From NCBI RefSeq assembly GCF_000213805.1, contig NC_015556.1:2929001-2993000 (forward strand): DNA of 64,000 bases, given 5' to 3'. Position 1 is the first letter of the stretch, and each line of letters starts with the position of its first letter. Source of the stretch: Pseudomonas fulva 12-X. Its GTDB lineage: Bacteria > Pseudomonadota > Gammaproteobacteria > Pseudomonadales > Pseudomonadaceae. Shown in pieces: positions 1 to 11,360 of the stretch. The position numbers and the translations under genes were made by a program. The notes beneath the pieces are model-generated. The model saw nothing but the letters and a program-made list of their open reading frames with translations. It did not search any database and was not told where the DNA came from.

Positions 1-2
1 TG

Positions 3-554
3 CGCAGCTACGTAGACGGCTTCAAGGCCAGCTGGCTCTATGACGAATTGTTCCGCAGCCGCAATTTCGGCGCGGCGATCCACAAATACGGCGCAGTGAT
101 TGGCGGCGGCATCAACTGGCTGGATCAGAACGTATTTGGCGGCAAGGCACCCTTCACCCTGCACGACAACAAGCCGGACTACGCCTGCCTCAAGCCGGCG
201 GCCGACTGCAAGAAAATCGACTACCCGAAACCCGATGGCAAGCTCAGCTTCGACAAGCTCAGCTCGGTGTTCCTCTCCAACACCAACCATGAAGAAGAGC
301 AACCTTGTCACCTGAAGCTCACCGACCCGAGCATCCCGATCAACAAGAACCTGCCGCTGTACGACGAACCGGCGCAGCGTTATTGCCCGGCCGGCGTGTA
401 CGAAGTGGTGGCCAACGACGATGGCAGCAAGCGCTTCCAGATCAACGCGCAGAACTGCGTGCACTGCAAGACCTGCGACATCAAGGATCCGGCCCAGAAC
501 ATCACCTGGGTGGCACCGGAAGGGACTGGCGGCCCCAACTACCCCAACATGTAA
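3..554 (+). CDS. Electron transfer flavoprotein-ubiquinone oxidoreductase, C-terminal part (cut by window edge)
   Basis: This is the C-terminal ~183 codons of ETF-QO, the membrane-associated flavoprotein that moves electrons from reduced ETF (fed by acyl-CoA and amino-acid dehydrogenases) to ubiquinone. The reading frame is open from base 3, so the start lies upstream; an internal TTG at 48 is not a real start. The diagnostic feature is the C-terminal 4Fe-4S ligand cluster: an isolated Cys in the CPAGVYE segment followed by the CVHCKTCDIKDP motif, then the conserved end TWVAPEGTGGPNYPNM. A strong terminator follows directly, so this is the last gene of its unit. In P. aeruginosa the ETF genes sit at this position, which agrees with the synteny downstream. 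Confidence 0.95.
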   Translation, partial: RSYVDGFKASWLYDELFRSRNFGAAIHKYGAVIGGGINWLDQNVFGGKAPFTLHDNKPDYACLKPAADCKKIDYPKPDGKLSFDKLSSVFLSNTNHEEEQPCHLKLTDPSIPINKNLPLYDEPAQRYCPAGVYEVVANDDGSKRFQINAQNCVHCKTCDIKDPAQNITWVAPEGTGGPNYPNM

Positions 555-559
555 GTGCG

Positions 560-587
560 AAAAAGGCTCCTTCGGGAGCCTTTTTAT
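560..587 (+). terminator. Rho-independent terminator of the ETF-QO gene
   Basis: A 10-bp stem (561-570 pairing with 575-584) closes a UUCG tetraloop and runs into TTTTT at 581-585, six bases after the ETF-QO stop codon. The stem is symmetric with flanking A and T runs, so it could also stop the converging minus-strand gene that ends at 594. Confidence 0.9.
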
Positions 588-593
588 TGGGTG

Positions 594-1160
594 CTACTCC
601 AGCGGGCCGATGGGAAAGAACACTCCGCCGCTCCACACGCCCAGCCAGGGTTGGCCATCGATTTCGCGAGTCTGGGCCAGCTCCACCAGTTGATAGAACA
701 CGTTGCGGTGAATCAGTGCTTCCAGGTTGGCGCGCACGTGCACGTAGGGCGAAGGCTCCTGGGTTTGCGCATCCAGCTCGACCCGCAGCGGATGCTCGGC
801 ACCTGCCTCGACCTCGTCGCCGACGTTGGTGACGAACTTCAGCACCTGGGTTTCGCCCTGCCCGCTCGCCTGCAGCGACACCGCCACGAAGGGCGCGTCA
901 TCGACGGTGATGCCGACTTTCTCCACCGGCGTGACCAGGAAGTAATCATCGCCATCGCGGCGAATGATGGTCGAGAACAGCCGCACCATCGCCGGCCGCC
1001 CGATCGGCGTGCCCATGTAGAACCAGGTGCCGTCCCTGGCGATGCGCATGTCGATATCGCCACAGAAATCAGGGTTCCACAGGTGCACCGGCGGCATGCC
1101 CTTGCTGCCTGCCGGCGGGATTTGCGCCAGCAAGTTGCCGGCCTTGTCGCCCTCGCTCAT
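594..1160 (-). CDS. DUF1285 family protein
   Basis: A 188-residue cytoplasmic protein matching the DUF1285 family of proteobacteria; function unknown. The family core is recognisable in the segments [37 protein letters not shown] and a C-terminal [12 protein letters not shown] region; no catalytic motif is evident and there is no signal peptide. I start it at the ATG at 1160, because GGAG lies 5 bases upstream of it; the GTG two codons earlier overlaps that ribosome site. It follows the DUF4823 lipoprotein gene after a 12-base gap on the same strand, so the two are likely co-transcribed. Confidence 0.85.
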   Translation of the reverse strand: MSEGDKAGNLLAQIPPAGSKGMPPVHLWNPDFCGDIDMRIARDGTWFYMGTPIGRPAMVRLFSTIIRRDGDDYFLVTPVEKVGITVDDAPFVAVSLQASGQGETQVLKFVTNVGDEVEAGAEHPLRVELDAQTQEPSPYVHVRANLEALIHRNVFYQLVELAQTREIDGQPWLGVWSGGVFFPIGPLE

Positions 1161-1172
1161 GAACACTCCGGG

Positions 1173-1778
1173 TTACTGACTGAAACCCAGGAGTGTACGC
1201 GCATAATCCTCGAGCGGCGCCCGGATCAGGTCTTCGGGTTTGGCGTCGTAGAAAGTCAGGAATCCGCCGCGGCTGCGAATGCGCGCGGTGTCCACTAGAA
1301 AACGAGTGTTGGTTTCAATCAGCATCAGTTGCAGCACGCTGCGGTCGGTGCCCAGGCGATCGAACTCCTCCTGATCCTCCCACTCCTCCATCGTACCGAT
1401 GCGATCGTCTGCATAGGCGAACCGGGTGTAGAGCAGATAGTGGGCGCCGGCGGCACGAGCCTCGCCCAGCGCCTCATCCAGGCCGACCGGCGCGCGGGCG
1501 CGGCGAACCATGGGGAAGTACTCCACGAAACCGCGGAACGCCTCCTCGGCAACCACATTGGGCCGCGGATAGGCATGCTTGCCGCTGGGGGTGAATGGCC
1601 CCTGGGCGATGTAGATGAACGAATCGGGCTGCAGGCGCCAGGAAGCCGAGCGGCGGATCTTGCTGTAGTCCAGCACGCCAGCATCGCGCAGGTGATAGGT
1701 GGCGCCATCGGCCATGTCGCTGACGTTCATGCAGCCGGTCAGGCTCAGCACAAAGGCCAGGACGAACAGGTTACGCAT
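1173..1778 (-). CDS. DUF4823 family lipoprotein
   Basis: A 201-residue protein with a short lipoprotein signal peptide (MRNLFVLAFVLSLTGC; lipobox LTGC, lipidated Cys16), hence predicted to be membrane-anchored on the periplasmic side. The mature part resembles the DUF4823 family found mainly in Pseudomonas; no enzymatic motif is visible. The sequence EAFRGFVEYFPMVRRA followed by a pattern of alternating beta strands (YLLYTRFAYAD, LQLMLIETNTRFLVDTARIRSR) resembles small periplasmic lipoproteins that build an alpha/beta fold, but that is inference. It is the first gene of a two-gene unit with the DUF1285 gene. Confidence 0.82.
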   Translation of the reverse strand: MRNLFVLAFVLSLTGCMNVSDMADGATYHLRDAGVLDYSKIRRSASWRLQPDSFIYIAQGPFTPSGKHAYPRPNVVAEEAFRGFVEYFPMVRRARAPVGLDEALGEARAAGAHYLLYTRFAYADDRIGTMEEWEDQEEFDRLGTDRSVLQLMLIETNTRFLVDTARIRSRGGFLTFYDAKPEDLIRAPLEDYARTLLGFSQ

Positions 1779-1877
1779 ATGAAATCTCCCGACACCGGCG
1801 ACGGAAAACCGGCGAATGACTGCTACAAGCAGATTTCGCGCCAGGAGATGTGCGCGGCCTGCGGGCCGCGCAATGGC

Positions 1878-2516
1878 TCAGGAATGCGGCGTTTCGCTGT
1901 CGCGCTTGCGCTTGTTGCCCATGCGCACGCCGATGTCCATCAGGAACTGGAAGAAGCCTTCCTGATCCTCGAGCACGTTGCTCCAGAACGGCGAGTGATA
2001 GAGCGCCACTGCGCCGTGCACCAGCGCCCAGGCCGCGCAGTAGTGGAAGTACGGCGGCACGTCTTCGAGCTTGCCTTCGGCGATGCGCCCCTTGATCAAC
2101 TGGGTCAGCCGCTCGAAGTTCGAGGCGCGGATGGCGTGCAACTGCTCGACCAGTTCCGGCACCTGATTGCCCTTGACCACCTTCTCTTCCAGACGATCAA
2201 ACAGACGGTAGCGCTGCGGGTCGCGCATGCGGAACTCGAAATAGGCCCGCGACAACGCTTCCTTGTCACGGTCGATATCGGACGAGTGCAGCAGCTCGTT
2301 CAGATCCCGCTCGTAGTCGAGCATCAGGCGCAGGTAGATTTCCGCCTTCGACTTGAAGTGCTTGTAGATGGTGCCTTTGCCGATGCCCACGGCATCGGCA
2401 ATCATCTCCACGGTCACGCTGTCCTCACCCTGCTCGAGGAAGAGTTTCAGAGCGATGTCGAGGATCTCCTGCTCGCGGCGGCGAAACTCACGGATCTTGC
2501 GGGGTTCTTTCTGCAT
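1878..2516 (-). CDS. TetR/AcrR family transcriptional regulator
   Basis: A 212-residue one-component repressor-type regulator. The N-terminal helix-turn-helix is clear: the helix REQEILDIALKLFLEQGED, then VTVEMIADAVGIGKGTIYKHFKSKAEIYL at about residues 25-55, the classic TetR recognition-helix signature. The C-terminal two thirds are helical ligand/dimer domain without a known ligand signature. The start is the ATG at 2516 (MQKEPRKIREF); the open frame continues 29 codons upstream but would run over the divergent promoter. It is divergent from the class-V aminotransferase gene, which is the obvious candidate target along with its own promoter. Confidence 0.9.
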   Translation of the reverse strand: MQKEPRKIREFRRREQEILDIALKLFLEQGEDSVTVEMIADAVGIGKGTIYKHFKSKAEIYLRLMLDYERDLNELLHSSDIDRDKEALSRAYFEFRMRDPQRYRLFDRLEEKVVKGNQVPELVEQLHAIRASNFERLTQLIKGRIAEGKLEDVPPYFHYCAAWALVHGAVALYHSPFWSNVLEDQEGFFQFLMDIGVRMGNKRKRDSETPHS

Positions 2517-2532
2517 AGGGAAATGACAAGGT

Positions 2533-2547
2533 CGGAATTCGAGTCCG
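2533..2547. promoter_or_regulatory. Possible TetR operator in the divergent promoter region
   Basis: CGGAATTCGAGTCCG is an imperfect inverted repeat (CGGA/TCCG arms around a near-symmetric centre) inside the 73-base gap between the TetR gene and the divergent PLP-enzyme gene. TATTAT at 2549-2554 could be the -10 element for the rightward gene, which would place the repeat in the promoter spacer. This is a pattern call only; no family-specific operator is known to me. Confidence 0.3.
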
Positions 2548-2589
2548 CTATTATGCCCAACTAACGCCAAATTGCACGGATCATGCGAC

Positions 2590-3723
2590 ATGAATGCCAT
2601 CATTGACGAGTTTCCCCAGCCGGCCGATCTCTACTACCTGAACCACGCCGCCGTCGCCCCCTGGCCGGCACGCAGCGCACGGGCTGTGGAGCGCTTCGCC
2701 CGGGAGAATATCGCCACTGGCGCCCGCGACTACGCGCAATGGCTGGTCACCGAGCGCACCCTGCGCGAACGCCTGGCGCGCCTGCTAAATGCGGCCTCAC
2801 GCGCCGATATCGCGCTGGTGAAGAACACCTCTGAAGCTCTTTCCTTTGTGGCCTTCGGCTTGGATTGGCGCGAAGGCGACCAGGTGATCATCAGCACAGA
2901 GGAGTTCCCCTCCAACCGTATCGTCTGGGAGGCGCTGCGCCCGCGTGGTGTGGAAGTGGTGCAGGTCGATCTGCAGGGCGGCGATGCCGAAGGCGCCCTG
3001 CTCGCCGCCTGCACGCTACGCACCCGACTGATGGCGATCAGCGCCGTGCAATACGCTAGCGGCCTGTGCCTGGATCTCGAACGGCTAGGCGCCGGTTGCG
3101 AGCAGCGCGGCGTGCTCCTGTGCGTCGATGCCATCCAGCAACTCGGCGCCCTGGCCATGGACGTGCAACGCAGCCGCTGCGCCTTCGCCATGGCCGACGG
3201 CCACAAATGGATGCTCGGCCCTGAGGGCCTGGGCGTGTTCTATTGCCGCCAGGATATGCGTGAGCGCCTGGCCCTGCACGAATACGGCTGGCACATGCTG
3301 GAAAATGCCGGTGACTATGACCGCGATGACTGGGCGCCAGCGCGCAGCGCCCGGCGCTTCGAGTGCGGCAGCCCGAACATGCTCGGCGCCATGGCCCTGG
3401 AAGCCAGCCTGTCGCTGCTCGAGGAAGTGGGCATGCCTCAGGTCGAACGTGCGCTGCATGAGCGGGTGCAATGGTTGCTCGATGGCCTGAACGCGATCCC
3501 GGGCGTACGCTTGCTCAGCGCCCAGCAACGCGACCGACGCGCCGGCATCGTCACCTTCACGGCGGACGGCTGGGACAATCGTGAACTGCATGAGCGCCTC
3601 AAGGCAGAACAGATCATCTGCGCCCAGCGCGGCGGCGGCATCCGCCTGTCACCGCACTTCTACACCGAGGCGCGGGTGATCGAGCACAGCCTGCAGCGCG
3701 TGCGGGCAATCCTCAGCGAATAG
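2590..3723 (+). CDS. Class V aminotransferase / cysteine desulfurase-like PLP enzyme
   Basis: A 377-residue fold-type I PLP enzyme of the aminotransferase class V family (relatives include selenocysteine lyase, isopenicillin-N epimerase-like and NifS-like proteins). Visible landmarks are the N-terminal YLNHAAVAPWP segment (phosphate/substrate region), Asp180 in CVDAIQQLGA contacting the PLP ring, and the Schiff-base lysine Lys206 in DGHKWMLGPEG. A late ECGSPN and the C-terminal RLSPHFYTEARVIE (carboxylate-binding Arg) complete the fold. The start is the ATG at 2590; a TTG six codons upstream is ignored. The substrate is not predictable from sequence. It is divergent from a TetR regulator and followed by the probable RgsA small RNA. 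Confidence 0.85.
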   Translation: MNAIIDEFPQPADLYYLNHAAVAPWPARSARAVERFARENIATGARDYAQWLVTERTLRERLARLLNAASRADIALVKNTSEALSFVAFGLDWREGDQVIISTEEFPSNRIVWEALRPRGVEVVQVDLQGGDAEGALLAACTLRTRLMAISAVQYASGLCLDLERLGAGCEQRGVLLCVDAIQQLGALAMDVQRSRCAFAMADGHKWMLGPEGLGVFYCRQDMRERLALHEYGWHMLENAGDYDRDDWAPARSARRFECGSPNMLGAMALEASLSLLEEVGMPQVERALHERVQWLLDGLNAIPGVRLLSAQQRDRRAGIVTFTADGWDNRELHERLKAEQIICAQRGGGIRLSPHFYTEARVIEHSLQRVRAILSE

Positions 3724-3803
3724 GCACTCAGACGCGGCAGGAGTATTCCAAATCCGTTTAAAGCCGGCGTGGACGATGGCTGCGGATGACCAATACTCAA
3801 TCG

Positions 3804-3919
3804 TACCGGTGCGGCATATTCCCCCAAGTGTCGCAGCGGCCGAAGTGCCGAGGACCGCGCACTTCGTTTGACTCCTAATGGTCTTGACCCGGATTCCGTC
3901 CCGAAGCCGGGTTTTTTTT
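3804..3919 (+). ncRNA. rgsA: Probable small RNA RgsA (P16)
   Basis: The 233-base gap between the class-V aminotransferase and tatD is exactly where P. aeruginosa encodes the stress-related sRNA RgsA/P16 (PA2958.1 by my recollection, between PA2958 and tatD). The sequence supports a ~116-nt plus-strand RNA. CAATACT at 3791-3797 resembles an RpoS-type -10 about 7 bases before the proposed 5' end. A perfect 8-bp hairpin follows (3841-3848 with 3859-3866). After it comes an unpaired U/A-rich stretch (TTTGACTCCTAATGG) suited to Hfq. The RNA ends in a GC-rich hairpin (3887-3892 with 3907-3912) and a run of eight T. RgsA is known to be RpoS-dependent and indirectly Gac-controlled. Ends are estimates. 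Confidence 0.75.
3887..3919 (+). terminator. Terminator of the RgsA-like RNA
   Basis: ACCCGG (3887-3892) pairs with CCGGGT (3907-3912) and is followed by eight consecutive T residues (3912-3919), which fixes transcription of this intergenic RNA to the plus strand. Confidence 0.85.
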
Positions 3920-3956
3920 GTCCTCCATTGCTGGTCAGCACCCCGGCACGAAAGCC

Positions 3957-4748
3957 TCAGGCGCCGCTGGCCACGCGTGCCAGAGGGAACAGGCGGCGGA
4001 AGTTCTCGCCAGTCTGCTGCGCCAGGGTTTCGTAGCTGACGCCGCGCAGGGCTGCCAGATACTCGGCGACATCGCGCACGTACTCCGGCAGGTTCGGCTT
4101 GCCACGGTGCGGCACGGGCGCAAGATAGGGTGAATCCGTTTCTACCAGCAGCCGGTCAGCCGGCACCTGGCGGGCGACTTCGCGCAGCGCCTCGGCATTG
4201 CGGAACGTAACGATGCCGGACAGCGAAATGTAGAAGCCGATATCCAGCGCCGCCCTGGCCATTTCCCAGTCCTCGGTGAAACAGTGCAGCACGCCACCCT
4301 GGGGCAGCGCGGCTTCGCGCAGCAACTTCAGGGTATCGGCGCGGGCTTCACGGGTATGCACGATGACCGGCTTGCCGGTGATCTGCGCGGCCTGCAGGTG
4401 CAGACGAAAGGCTTCCTGCTGCAGTTCGGCTGCTTCGGGCTCGTAGTGGTAGTCCAGGCCAGTCTCACCGATGGCGACTACACCGGGGTGATCCAACTCG
4501 GCGAGCAGCCAGTCCAGCGCCGGCGCGCTGCCGGGATCGAGATCCAGCGGGTGGATGCCGACGGAGCAATCGACATCGGCATAGCGCCCTGCCAGCTCGC
4601 GCACCGCGGCAGCGTTGTCGGCGCTCACGCCGATGCACAGGAAATGGCGGACGCCACGGGCGCGGGCAGCAGCCAGCGCATCGTCCAGGGAACCGCCATG
4701 GGCGGCCAGGTCGAGACGGTCGAGGTGGCAGTGGGAATCGATGAGCAT
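3957..4748 (-). CDS. TatD family metal-dependent hydrolase/deoxyribonuclease
   Basis: A 263-residue TIM-barrel amidohydrolase-superfamily protein of the TatD/YcfH group. All expected metal ligands are present: the HxH pair His6/His8, Glu95 in GETGLDYHYE, His131 in IVHTREA, His155 in GGVLHCFTED and Asp205 in ETDSPYLAP. TatD-type enzymes are Mg2+-dependent 3'-exonucleases on DNA/RNA; the precise role of this YcfH-like paralogue is not settled. It is the last gene of the minus-strand holB-pilZ-tatD group, an arrangement conserved in Pseudomonas. A short gap separates it from pilZ. Confidence 0.93.
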   Translation of the reverse strand: MLIDSHCHLDRLDLAAHGGSLDDALAAARARGVRHFLCIGVSADNAAAVRELAGRYADVDCSVGIHPLDLDPGSAPALDWLLAELDHPGVVAIGETGLDYHYEPEAAELQQEAFRLHLQAAQITGKPVIVHTREARADTLKLLREAALPQGGVLHCFTEDWEMARAALDIGFYISLSGIVTFRNAEALREVARQVPADRLLVETDSPYLAPVPHRGKPNLPEYVRDVAEYLAALRGVSYETLAQQTGENFRRLFPLARVASGA

Positions 4749-4835
4749 AAATCAGAACCTTGAGCGGCAGGCGGGATGCGGCACGTCACCCGGCAGACCA
4801 AGGGGCCTGCCAGCCATGCGCATAAGGGGCCGCTG

Positions 4836-5192
4836 TTACATCGTATGGGTGGGGCGATCGGACTTGAGGGCGCCAGCCAGGTAGGTCTCGATCTTGTTGC
4901 GGGCGGTATTGTCGCCTTCGTTGAACTGCACGCCTACGCCAGCGGCACGGTTGCCCTGGGCGCCTTTCGGGGTGATCCACACCACTTTGCCAGCCACCGG
5001 GATCTTCTCCGGCTCGTCCATCAGGTTGAGCAGCATGAACACTTCATCACCGAGCTTGTAGCTCTTGTTGGTGGGAATGAACAGGCCGCCATTCTTGATG
5101 AAGGGCATGTAGGCGGCATACAGCACGGACTTGTCCTTGATGGTCAGGGACAGGATGCCGTTACGGGGTCCCAGATTAGGTGGCAAGTTCAT
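4836..5192 (-). CDS. pilZ: PilZ domain type IV pilus assembly protein
   Basis: A 118-residue stand-alone PilZ-domain protein. It matches the founding member of the family, P. aeruginosa PilZ, in length and in position just downstream of holB. The family core is seen in the beta segments GGLFIPTNKSYKLGDEVFMLLNLMDEPEKIPVAGKVVWITPKG and GVGVQFNE. The RxxxR c-di-GMP-binding motif is absent, as is known for true PilZ, which acts through PilB/FimX rather than by binding c-di-GMP itself. It is required for type IV pilus biogenesis in relatives, although no other pilus gene lies in this window. Confidence 0.93.
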   Translation of the reverse strand: MNLPPNLGPRNGILSLTIKDKSVLYAAYMPFIKNGGLFIPTNKSYKLGDEVFMLLNLMDEPEKIPVAGKVVWITPKGAQGNRAAGVGVQFNEGDNTARNKIETYLAGALKSDRPTHTM

Positions 5193-5226
5193 GCGTGATT
5201 CCTGAAGTCATGACGTGAGCCCGATT

Positions 5227-7899
<2,673 letters not shown>

Positions 7900-7902
7900 G
7901 AA

Positions 7903-8715
7903 TCAGCGGTCCAGTAGATGACGGGCAAGGGCCTGCAGTTTACGGGTGAGCGGCCCGACCGACCAGTGACGCGCTTGCAGCTGCCGCACCGGCCACACGC
8001 CGTACAGGCTGTTGCAGAGAAAGACTTCATCGGCGCCCAGCAGTTCGTCCAGCTCGATGTCGCGAACCTGGCACTCGATACCCAGCGCACGGGCCTGCTC
8101 GAGCAGCTCGGCGCGCATCACCCCGGCCACTCCACAGCGCTGCAGATCGGCCGTCACCAGCGCACCACCTGCGACCAGAAACAGGTTGCTGAACACGCCT
8201 TCGATCACCCGCCCGGAAACATCACGCATCAATCCTTCGGCGTGCTCGGCGTCCTGCCACTCGGCACGGGCCAGCACCTGCTCCAGGCGATTGAGGTGCT
8301 TGAGGCCGGCGAGCAGCGGCTGCTCGGCCAGTCGTGTGGTGCAGGGATACAGGCACACGCCCTGCTCGGCGTGCTGGGCGGGATAGGCCGGCATTGCGGC
8401 GGATTGGAGGATATGTCGCGGCGCGCCGGTCGACGGCGCGTAGCCGCGCTGGCCGTCACCACGGGTGACGATCAGTTTGGCGACGCCCTCACCCAGGTCG
8501 GCACAGAAGGCCGTTACTTCGCTGCGCAGTCGCTCGACATCAAGCCCGATGCGCAAACGTTCGCAACCGGCAGTCACGCGCGCCAGATGCCGCTCCAGCA
8601 ACACCGGCCGGCCGCCGCGCACGGCCATGGTCTCGAACAGGCCGTCACCGTAGGCCAGGCCGCGGTCAGCCAGCGACAGCGACGCCGCTGGCTGACCGTC
8701 GACCCAGTGCGGCAT
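7903..8715 (-). CDS. pabC: Aminodeoxychorismate lyase
   Basis: A 270-residue fold-type IV PLP enzyme that converts 4-amino-4-deoxychorismate to p-aminobenzoate and pyruvate for folate synthesis. Family marks: ADRGLAYGDGLFETM near residues 16-30, the Schiff-base lysine Lys139 in GLKHLNRLEQVLAR, and the PLP-ring glutamate region GRVIEGVFSNLFLV. The length equals E. coli PabC. The ATG overlaps the fabF stop by one base (TGATG), so pabC is translated from the fabF message; this places folate precursor synthesis in the fatty-acid gene cluster, as in many Proteobacteria. Confidence 0.94.
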   Translation of the reverse strand: MPHWVDGQPAASLSLADRGLAYGDGLFETMAVRGGRPVLLERHLARVTAGCERLRIGLDVERLRSEVTAFCADLGEGVAKLIVTRGDGQRGYAPSTGAPRHILQSAAMPAYPAQHAEQGVCLYPCTTRLAEQPLLAGLKHLNRLEQVLARAEWQDAEHAEGLMRDVSGRVIEGVFSNLFLVAGGALVTADLQRCGVAGVMRAELLEQARALGIECQVRDIELDELLGADEVFLCNSLYGVWPVRQLQARHWSVGPLTRKLQALARHLLDR

Positions 8716-9959
8716 CAGTCGGCGTACCGACGAAATACCAGTGAGCCGTTGGTGCCACCGAACCCGAAGGAGTTGGACAGCACCACGTCCATCGGCATCT
8801 TGCGCGCTTCATGGGGCACGAAGTCCAGGTCGCAGCCTTCGTCAGGCTGGTCCAGGTTGATGGTCGGCGGCGCGATCTGGTCGCGCAGCGCCAGCACGCT
8901 GAAGATCGCCTCCACCGCACCAGCGGCGCCCAGCAGGTGGCCGGTCATGGACTTGGTCGAACTGACCGCCAGCTTGTGCGCGTGCTCGCCGAACACGGTC
9001 TTGATCGCCGCCACTTCCGCCTTGTCGCCGGCCGAAGTCGAGGTGCCGTGGGCGTTGATGTACTGCACCGCGGACGGCTCGATACCGGCATCACGCAGGG
9101 CGTTGGCCATGCAGCGGGCGGCACCGGCGCCATCTTCGGGTGGCGAGGTCATGTGGAAGGCGTCGCCGCTCATGCCGAAGCCGATCAGCTCGGCGTAGAT
9201 GGTCGCGCCGCGGGCCTTGGCATGCTCGAGCTCTTCGAGCACCAGAGCGCCAGCGCCGTCGGAGAGCACGAAGCCGTCACGGTCCTTGTCCCACGGACGG
9301 CTCGCCCTGGTCGGCTCGTCGTTGCGGGTGGACATCGCACGCGCTGCGCCGAAGCCGCCCAGGCCCAGGCCACAGGCGGCCATCTCGGCGCCACCGGCGA
9401 TCATCACGTCCGCCTCGCCATAGGCGATGTTGCGCGCGGCCATGCCGATGCAGTGGGTACCGGTGGTGCACGCTGTGGAGATGGCGTAGTTGGGGCCCTG
9501 CAGACCCAGGTGGATCGACAGGAAACCGGAAATCATATTGATGATCGAGCCCGGCACGAAGAACGGCGAAATGCGCCGCGGCCCCTGCTCATGCAACGAC
9601 TTGCAGTTGTTCTCGATGTTGGTCAGGCCGCCGATGCCGGAGCCCATGGCCACACCGATACGGTCACGGTTGGCGTCCGTGACTTCCAGGCCGGAATCGC
9701 GGGCGGCCTGGAAGCAGGCGGCCAGGCCGTACTGGATGAACAGGTCGAGCTTGCGCGCCTCTTTGGGCGACAGATAGGGCTCGACATCGAAATTCTTCAC
9801 CGAGCCGCCGATGCGGGTCGAGAAAGCGGAAAGATCCATGTGTTCGATCAGGCCGATACCGCTGCGGCCGGCCAGAATGCCCTGCCAGCTGCTCGGCACA
9901 TCGTTACCCAGCGGCGACAGCATGCCCATACCGGTAACCACGACGCGTCTACGCGACAC
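8715..9959 (-). CDS. fabF: Beta-ketoacyl-ACP synthase II
   Basis: A 414-residue condensing enzyme that elongates acyl-ACP with malonyl-ACP. The Cys-His-His triad is intact: Cys164 in [10 protein letters not shown], His304 in [11 protein letters not shown] and His341 in [10 protein letters not shown]. The N-terminal [15 protein letters not shown] start is typical. Full length, no truncation. It lies downstream of acpP, separated from it by a 214-base gap that contains a strong terminator, so fabF-pabC probably combines read-through from acpP with its own promoter. Confidence 0.97.
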   Translation of the reverse strand: MSRRRVVVTGMGMLSPLGNDVPSSWQGILAGRSGIGLIEHMDLSAFSTRIGGSVKNFDVEPYLSPKEARKLDLFIQYGLAACFQAARDSGLEVTDANRDRIGVAMGSGIGGLTNIENNCKSLHEQGPRRISPFFVPGSIINMISGFLSIHLGLQGPNYAISTACTTGTHCIGMAARNIAYGEADVMIAGGAEMAACGLGLGGFGAARAMSTRNDEPTRASRPWDKDRDGFVLSDGAGALVLEELEHAKARGATIYAELIGFGMSGDAFHMTSPPEDGAGAARCMANALRDAGIEPSAVQYINAHGTSTSAGDKAEVAAIKTVFGEHAHKLAVSSTKSMTGHLLGAAGAVEAIFSVLALRDQIAPPTINLDQPDEGCDLDFVPHEARKMPMDVVLSNSFGFGGTNGSLVFRRYAD

Positions 9960-10114
9960 AGCAATCTCCTCTTATCAGGTTTTTCGACGCCACGATGCAC
10001 CTGGCAAACCGTTGCCCAGGCGTTGATCATCCGGCGATTGGCTCAGGGTAGCCGGTACCCGAGCGAAAAGACGCCCAAAGGGCGCTCTTGAAACTTTTAC
10101 ATCGAACCGTCAAA

Positions 10115-10150
10115 GAAAAGCCGCACGCCTTTGCAGACGTGCGGCTTTTC
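10115..10150 (-). terminator. Strong hairpin terminator between acpP and fabF
   Basis: A perfect 13-bp stem (10115-10127 with 10138-10150) around a 10-base loop, with A runs on the left arm and T runs on the right, so it can terminate in both directions. On the minus strand it lies 24 bases after the acpP stop, fitting partial termination that keeps acpP mRNA in excess over fabF. Confidence 0.85.
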
Positions 10151-10173
10151 CGATTCGGGAAGCGACGAACTGC

Positions 10174-10410
10174 TTACTGAGCGTGAGCAGTAACGTAGTC
10201 GATGGCTTCCTGAACAGTGGTGATCTTCTCGGCTTGTTCGTCCGGGATCTCGGTCTCGAATTCTTCTTCGAGAGCCATCACCAGCTCAACGGTGTCAAGC
10301 GAGTCGGCACCCAGGTCTTCAACGAAGGAAGCGCTGTTGGTTACTTCTTCTTCCTTCACGCCCAGTTGCTCGGCAACGATTTTCTTGACGCGTTCTTCGA
10401 TGGTGCTCAC
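10174..10410 (-). CDS. acpP: Acyl carrier protein
   Basis: A 78-residue acidic four-helix protein. The phosphopantetheine attachment serine is Ser37 in the invariant DSL motif of [18 protein letters not shown]. It carries growing acyl chains in fatty-acid synthesis and donates to lipid A, lipoate and acyl-homoserine-lactone pathways. The codon usage (almost all C/G-ending or major codons) suggests high expression. It is followed by a strong terminator and preceded by a 190-base gap after fabG, consistent with its own promoter. Confidence 0.98.
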   Translation of the reverse strand: MSTIEERVKKIVAEQLGVKEEEVTNSASFVEDLGADSLDTVELVMALEEEFETEIPDEQAEKITTVQEAIDYVTAHAQ

Positions 10411-10601
10411 GTGTTATCACTCCTATTGGACAAATCCAGCCAGCTGGTTGTGCCGGCAAGTGTATAGAAAGGGTTTTCAGCTTTTCAAGCTGAAAGCCGC
10501 TGGCGCCCACGGAAATACGCCAACGATTCGATCTGCGAACTGACTGCTTTACCACCAGGTTCGCATCGAATCGTCGACGTTCGCCGACGACGCGCCTTTA
10601 T

Positions 10602-11345
10602 TCAGCTCATGTACATCCCGCCGTTCACAGGGATAGTAGCCCCTGTGACGTAAGCTGCACCATCGGAGGCAAGGAAAGAAACCACGTTGGCGATCTCCTG
10701 CGCCTGCCCCAGACGGCCCAGCGGAATTTGTGTCAGCAGCGCTTCACGCTGTGCTTCAGGCAACTCACGGGTCATGTCGGTATCGATGAACCCCGGTGCC
10801 ACGGCATTGACCGTGATCGAGCGCGAGCCCACTTCACGGGCCATTGCACGGCCAAAACCTTCGAGGCCGGCCTTGGCCGCTGCGTAGTTCACCTGCCCGG
10901 CGTTGCCCATGGCACCCACCACCGAACCGATGTTGATGATACGCCCGAAACGCGCCTTGGTCATGCCGCGCAGCACGGCTTTCGACAGACGATAGAGGCT
11001 GTTGAGGTTGGTATCGATCACGTCGTACCACTCTTCGTCCTTCATGCGCAGCATCAGGTTGTCGCGAGTGATACCGGCGTTGTTGACCAGCACCAGTACC
11101 TGACCGAAGTCCTTCTGGATCTTCTCCAGGGTCGCCGCGACGGACTCGTCGCTGCTGACGTTGAGCATCAGGCCGGTGCCTTCTATGCCGTTTTCCTTGA
11201 GGGTCGCAGCGATGCGCTCGGCACCCGCTTCGGACGTGGCGGTGCCGATGACCACGGCGCCCTGACGCCCCAGCTCCAGGGCGATGGCCTGGCCAATACC
11301 ACGGCTGGCACCAGTGACCAGTGCAACCTTACCTTGCAGACTCAT
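10602..11345 (-). CDS. fabG: 3-oxoacyl-ACP reductase
   Basis: A 247-residue classical short-chain dehydrogenase that reduces beta-ketoacyl-ACP with NADPH. Seen: the cofactor motif GASRGIG (residues 12-18), NNAGITRDNLMLR near 88-100, and the catalytic Ser141, Tyr154 and Lys158 (SVVGAMGNAGQVNYAAAK). The C-terminal GATIPVNGGMYM is typical of FabG. It lies 15 bases after fabD, in the same unit. Confidence 0.97.
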   Translation of the reverse strand: MSLQGKVALVTGASRGIGQAIALELGRQGAVVIGTATSEAGAERIAATLKENGIEGTGLMLNVSSDESVAATLEKIQKDFGQVLVLVNNAGITRDNLMLRMKDEEWYDVIDTNLNSLYRLSKAVLRGMTKARFGRIINIGSVVGAMGNAGQVNYAAAKAGLEGFGRAMAREVGSRSITVNAVAPGFIDTDMTRELPEAQREALLTQIPLGRLGQAQEIANVVSFLASDGAAYVTGATIPVNGGMYMS

Positions 11346-11360
11346 AGCATTCTCCCTTGT

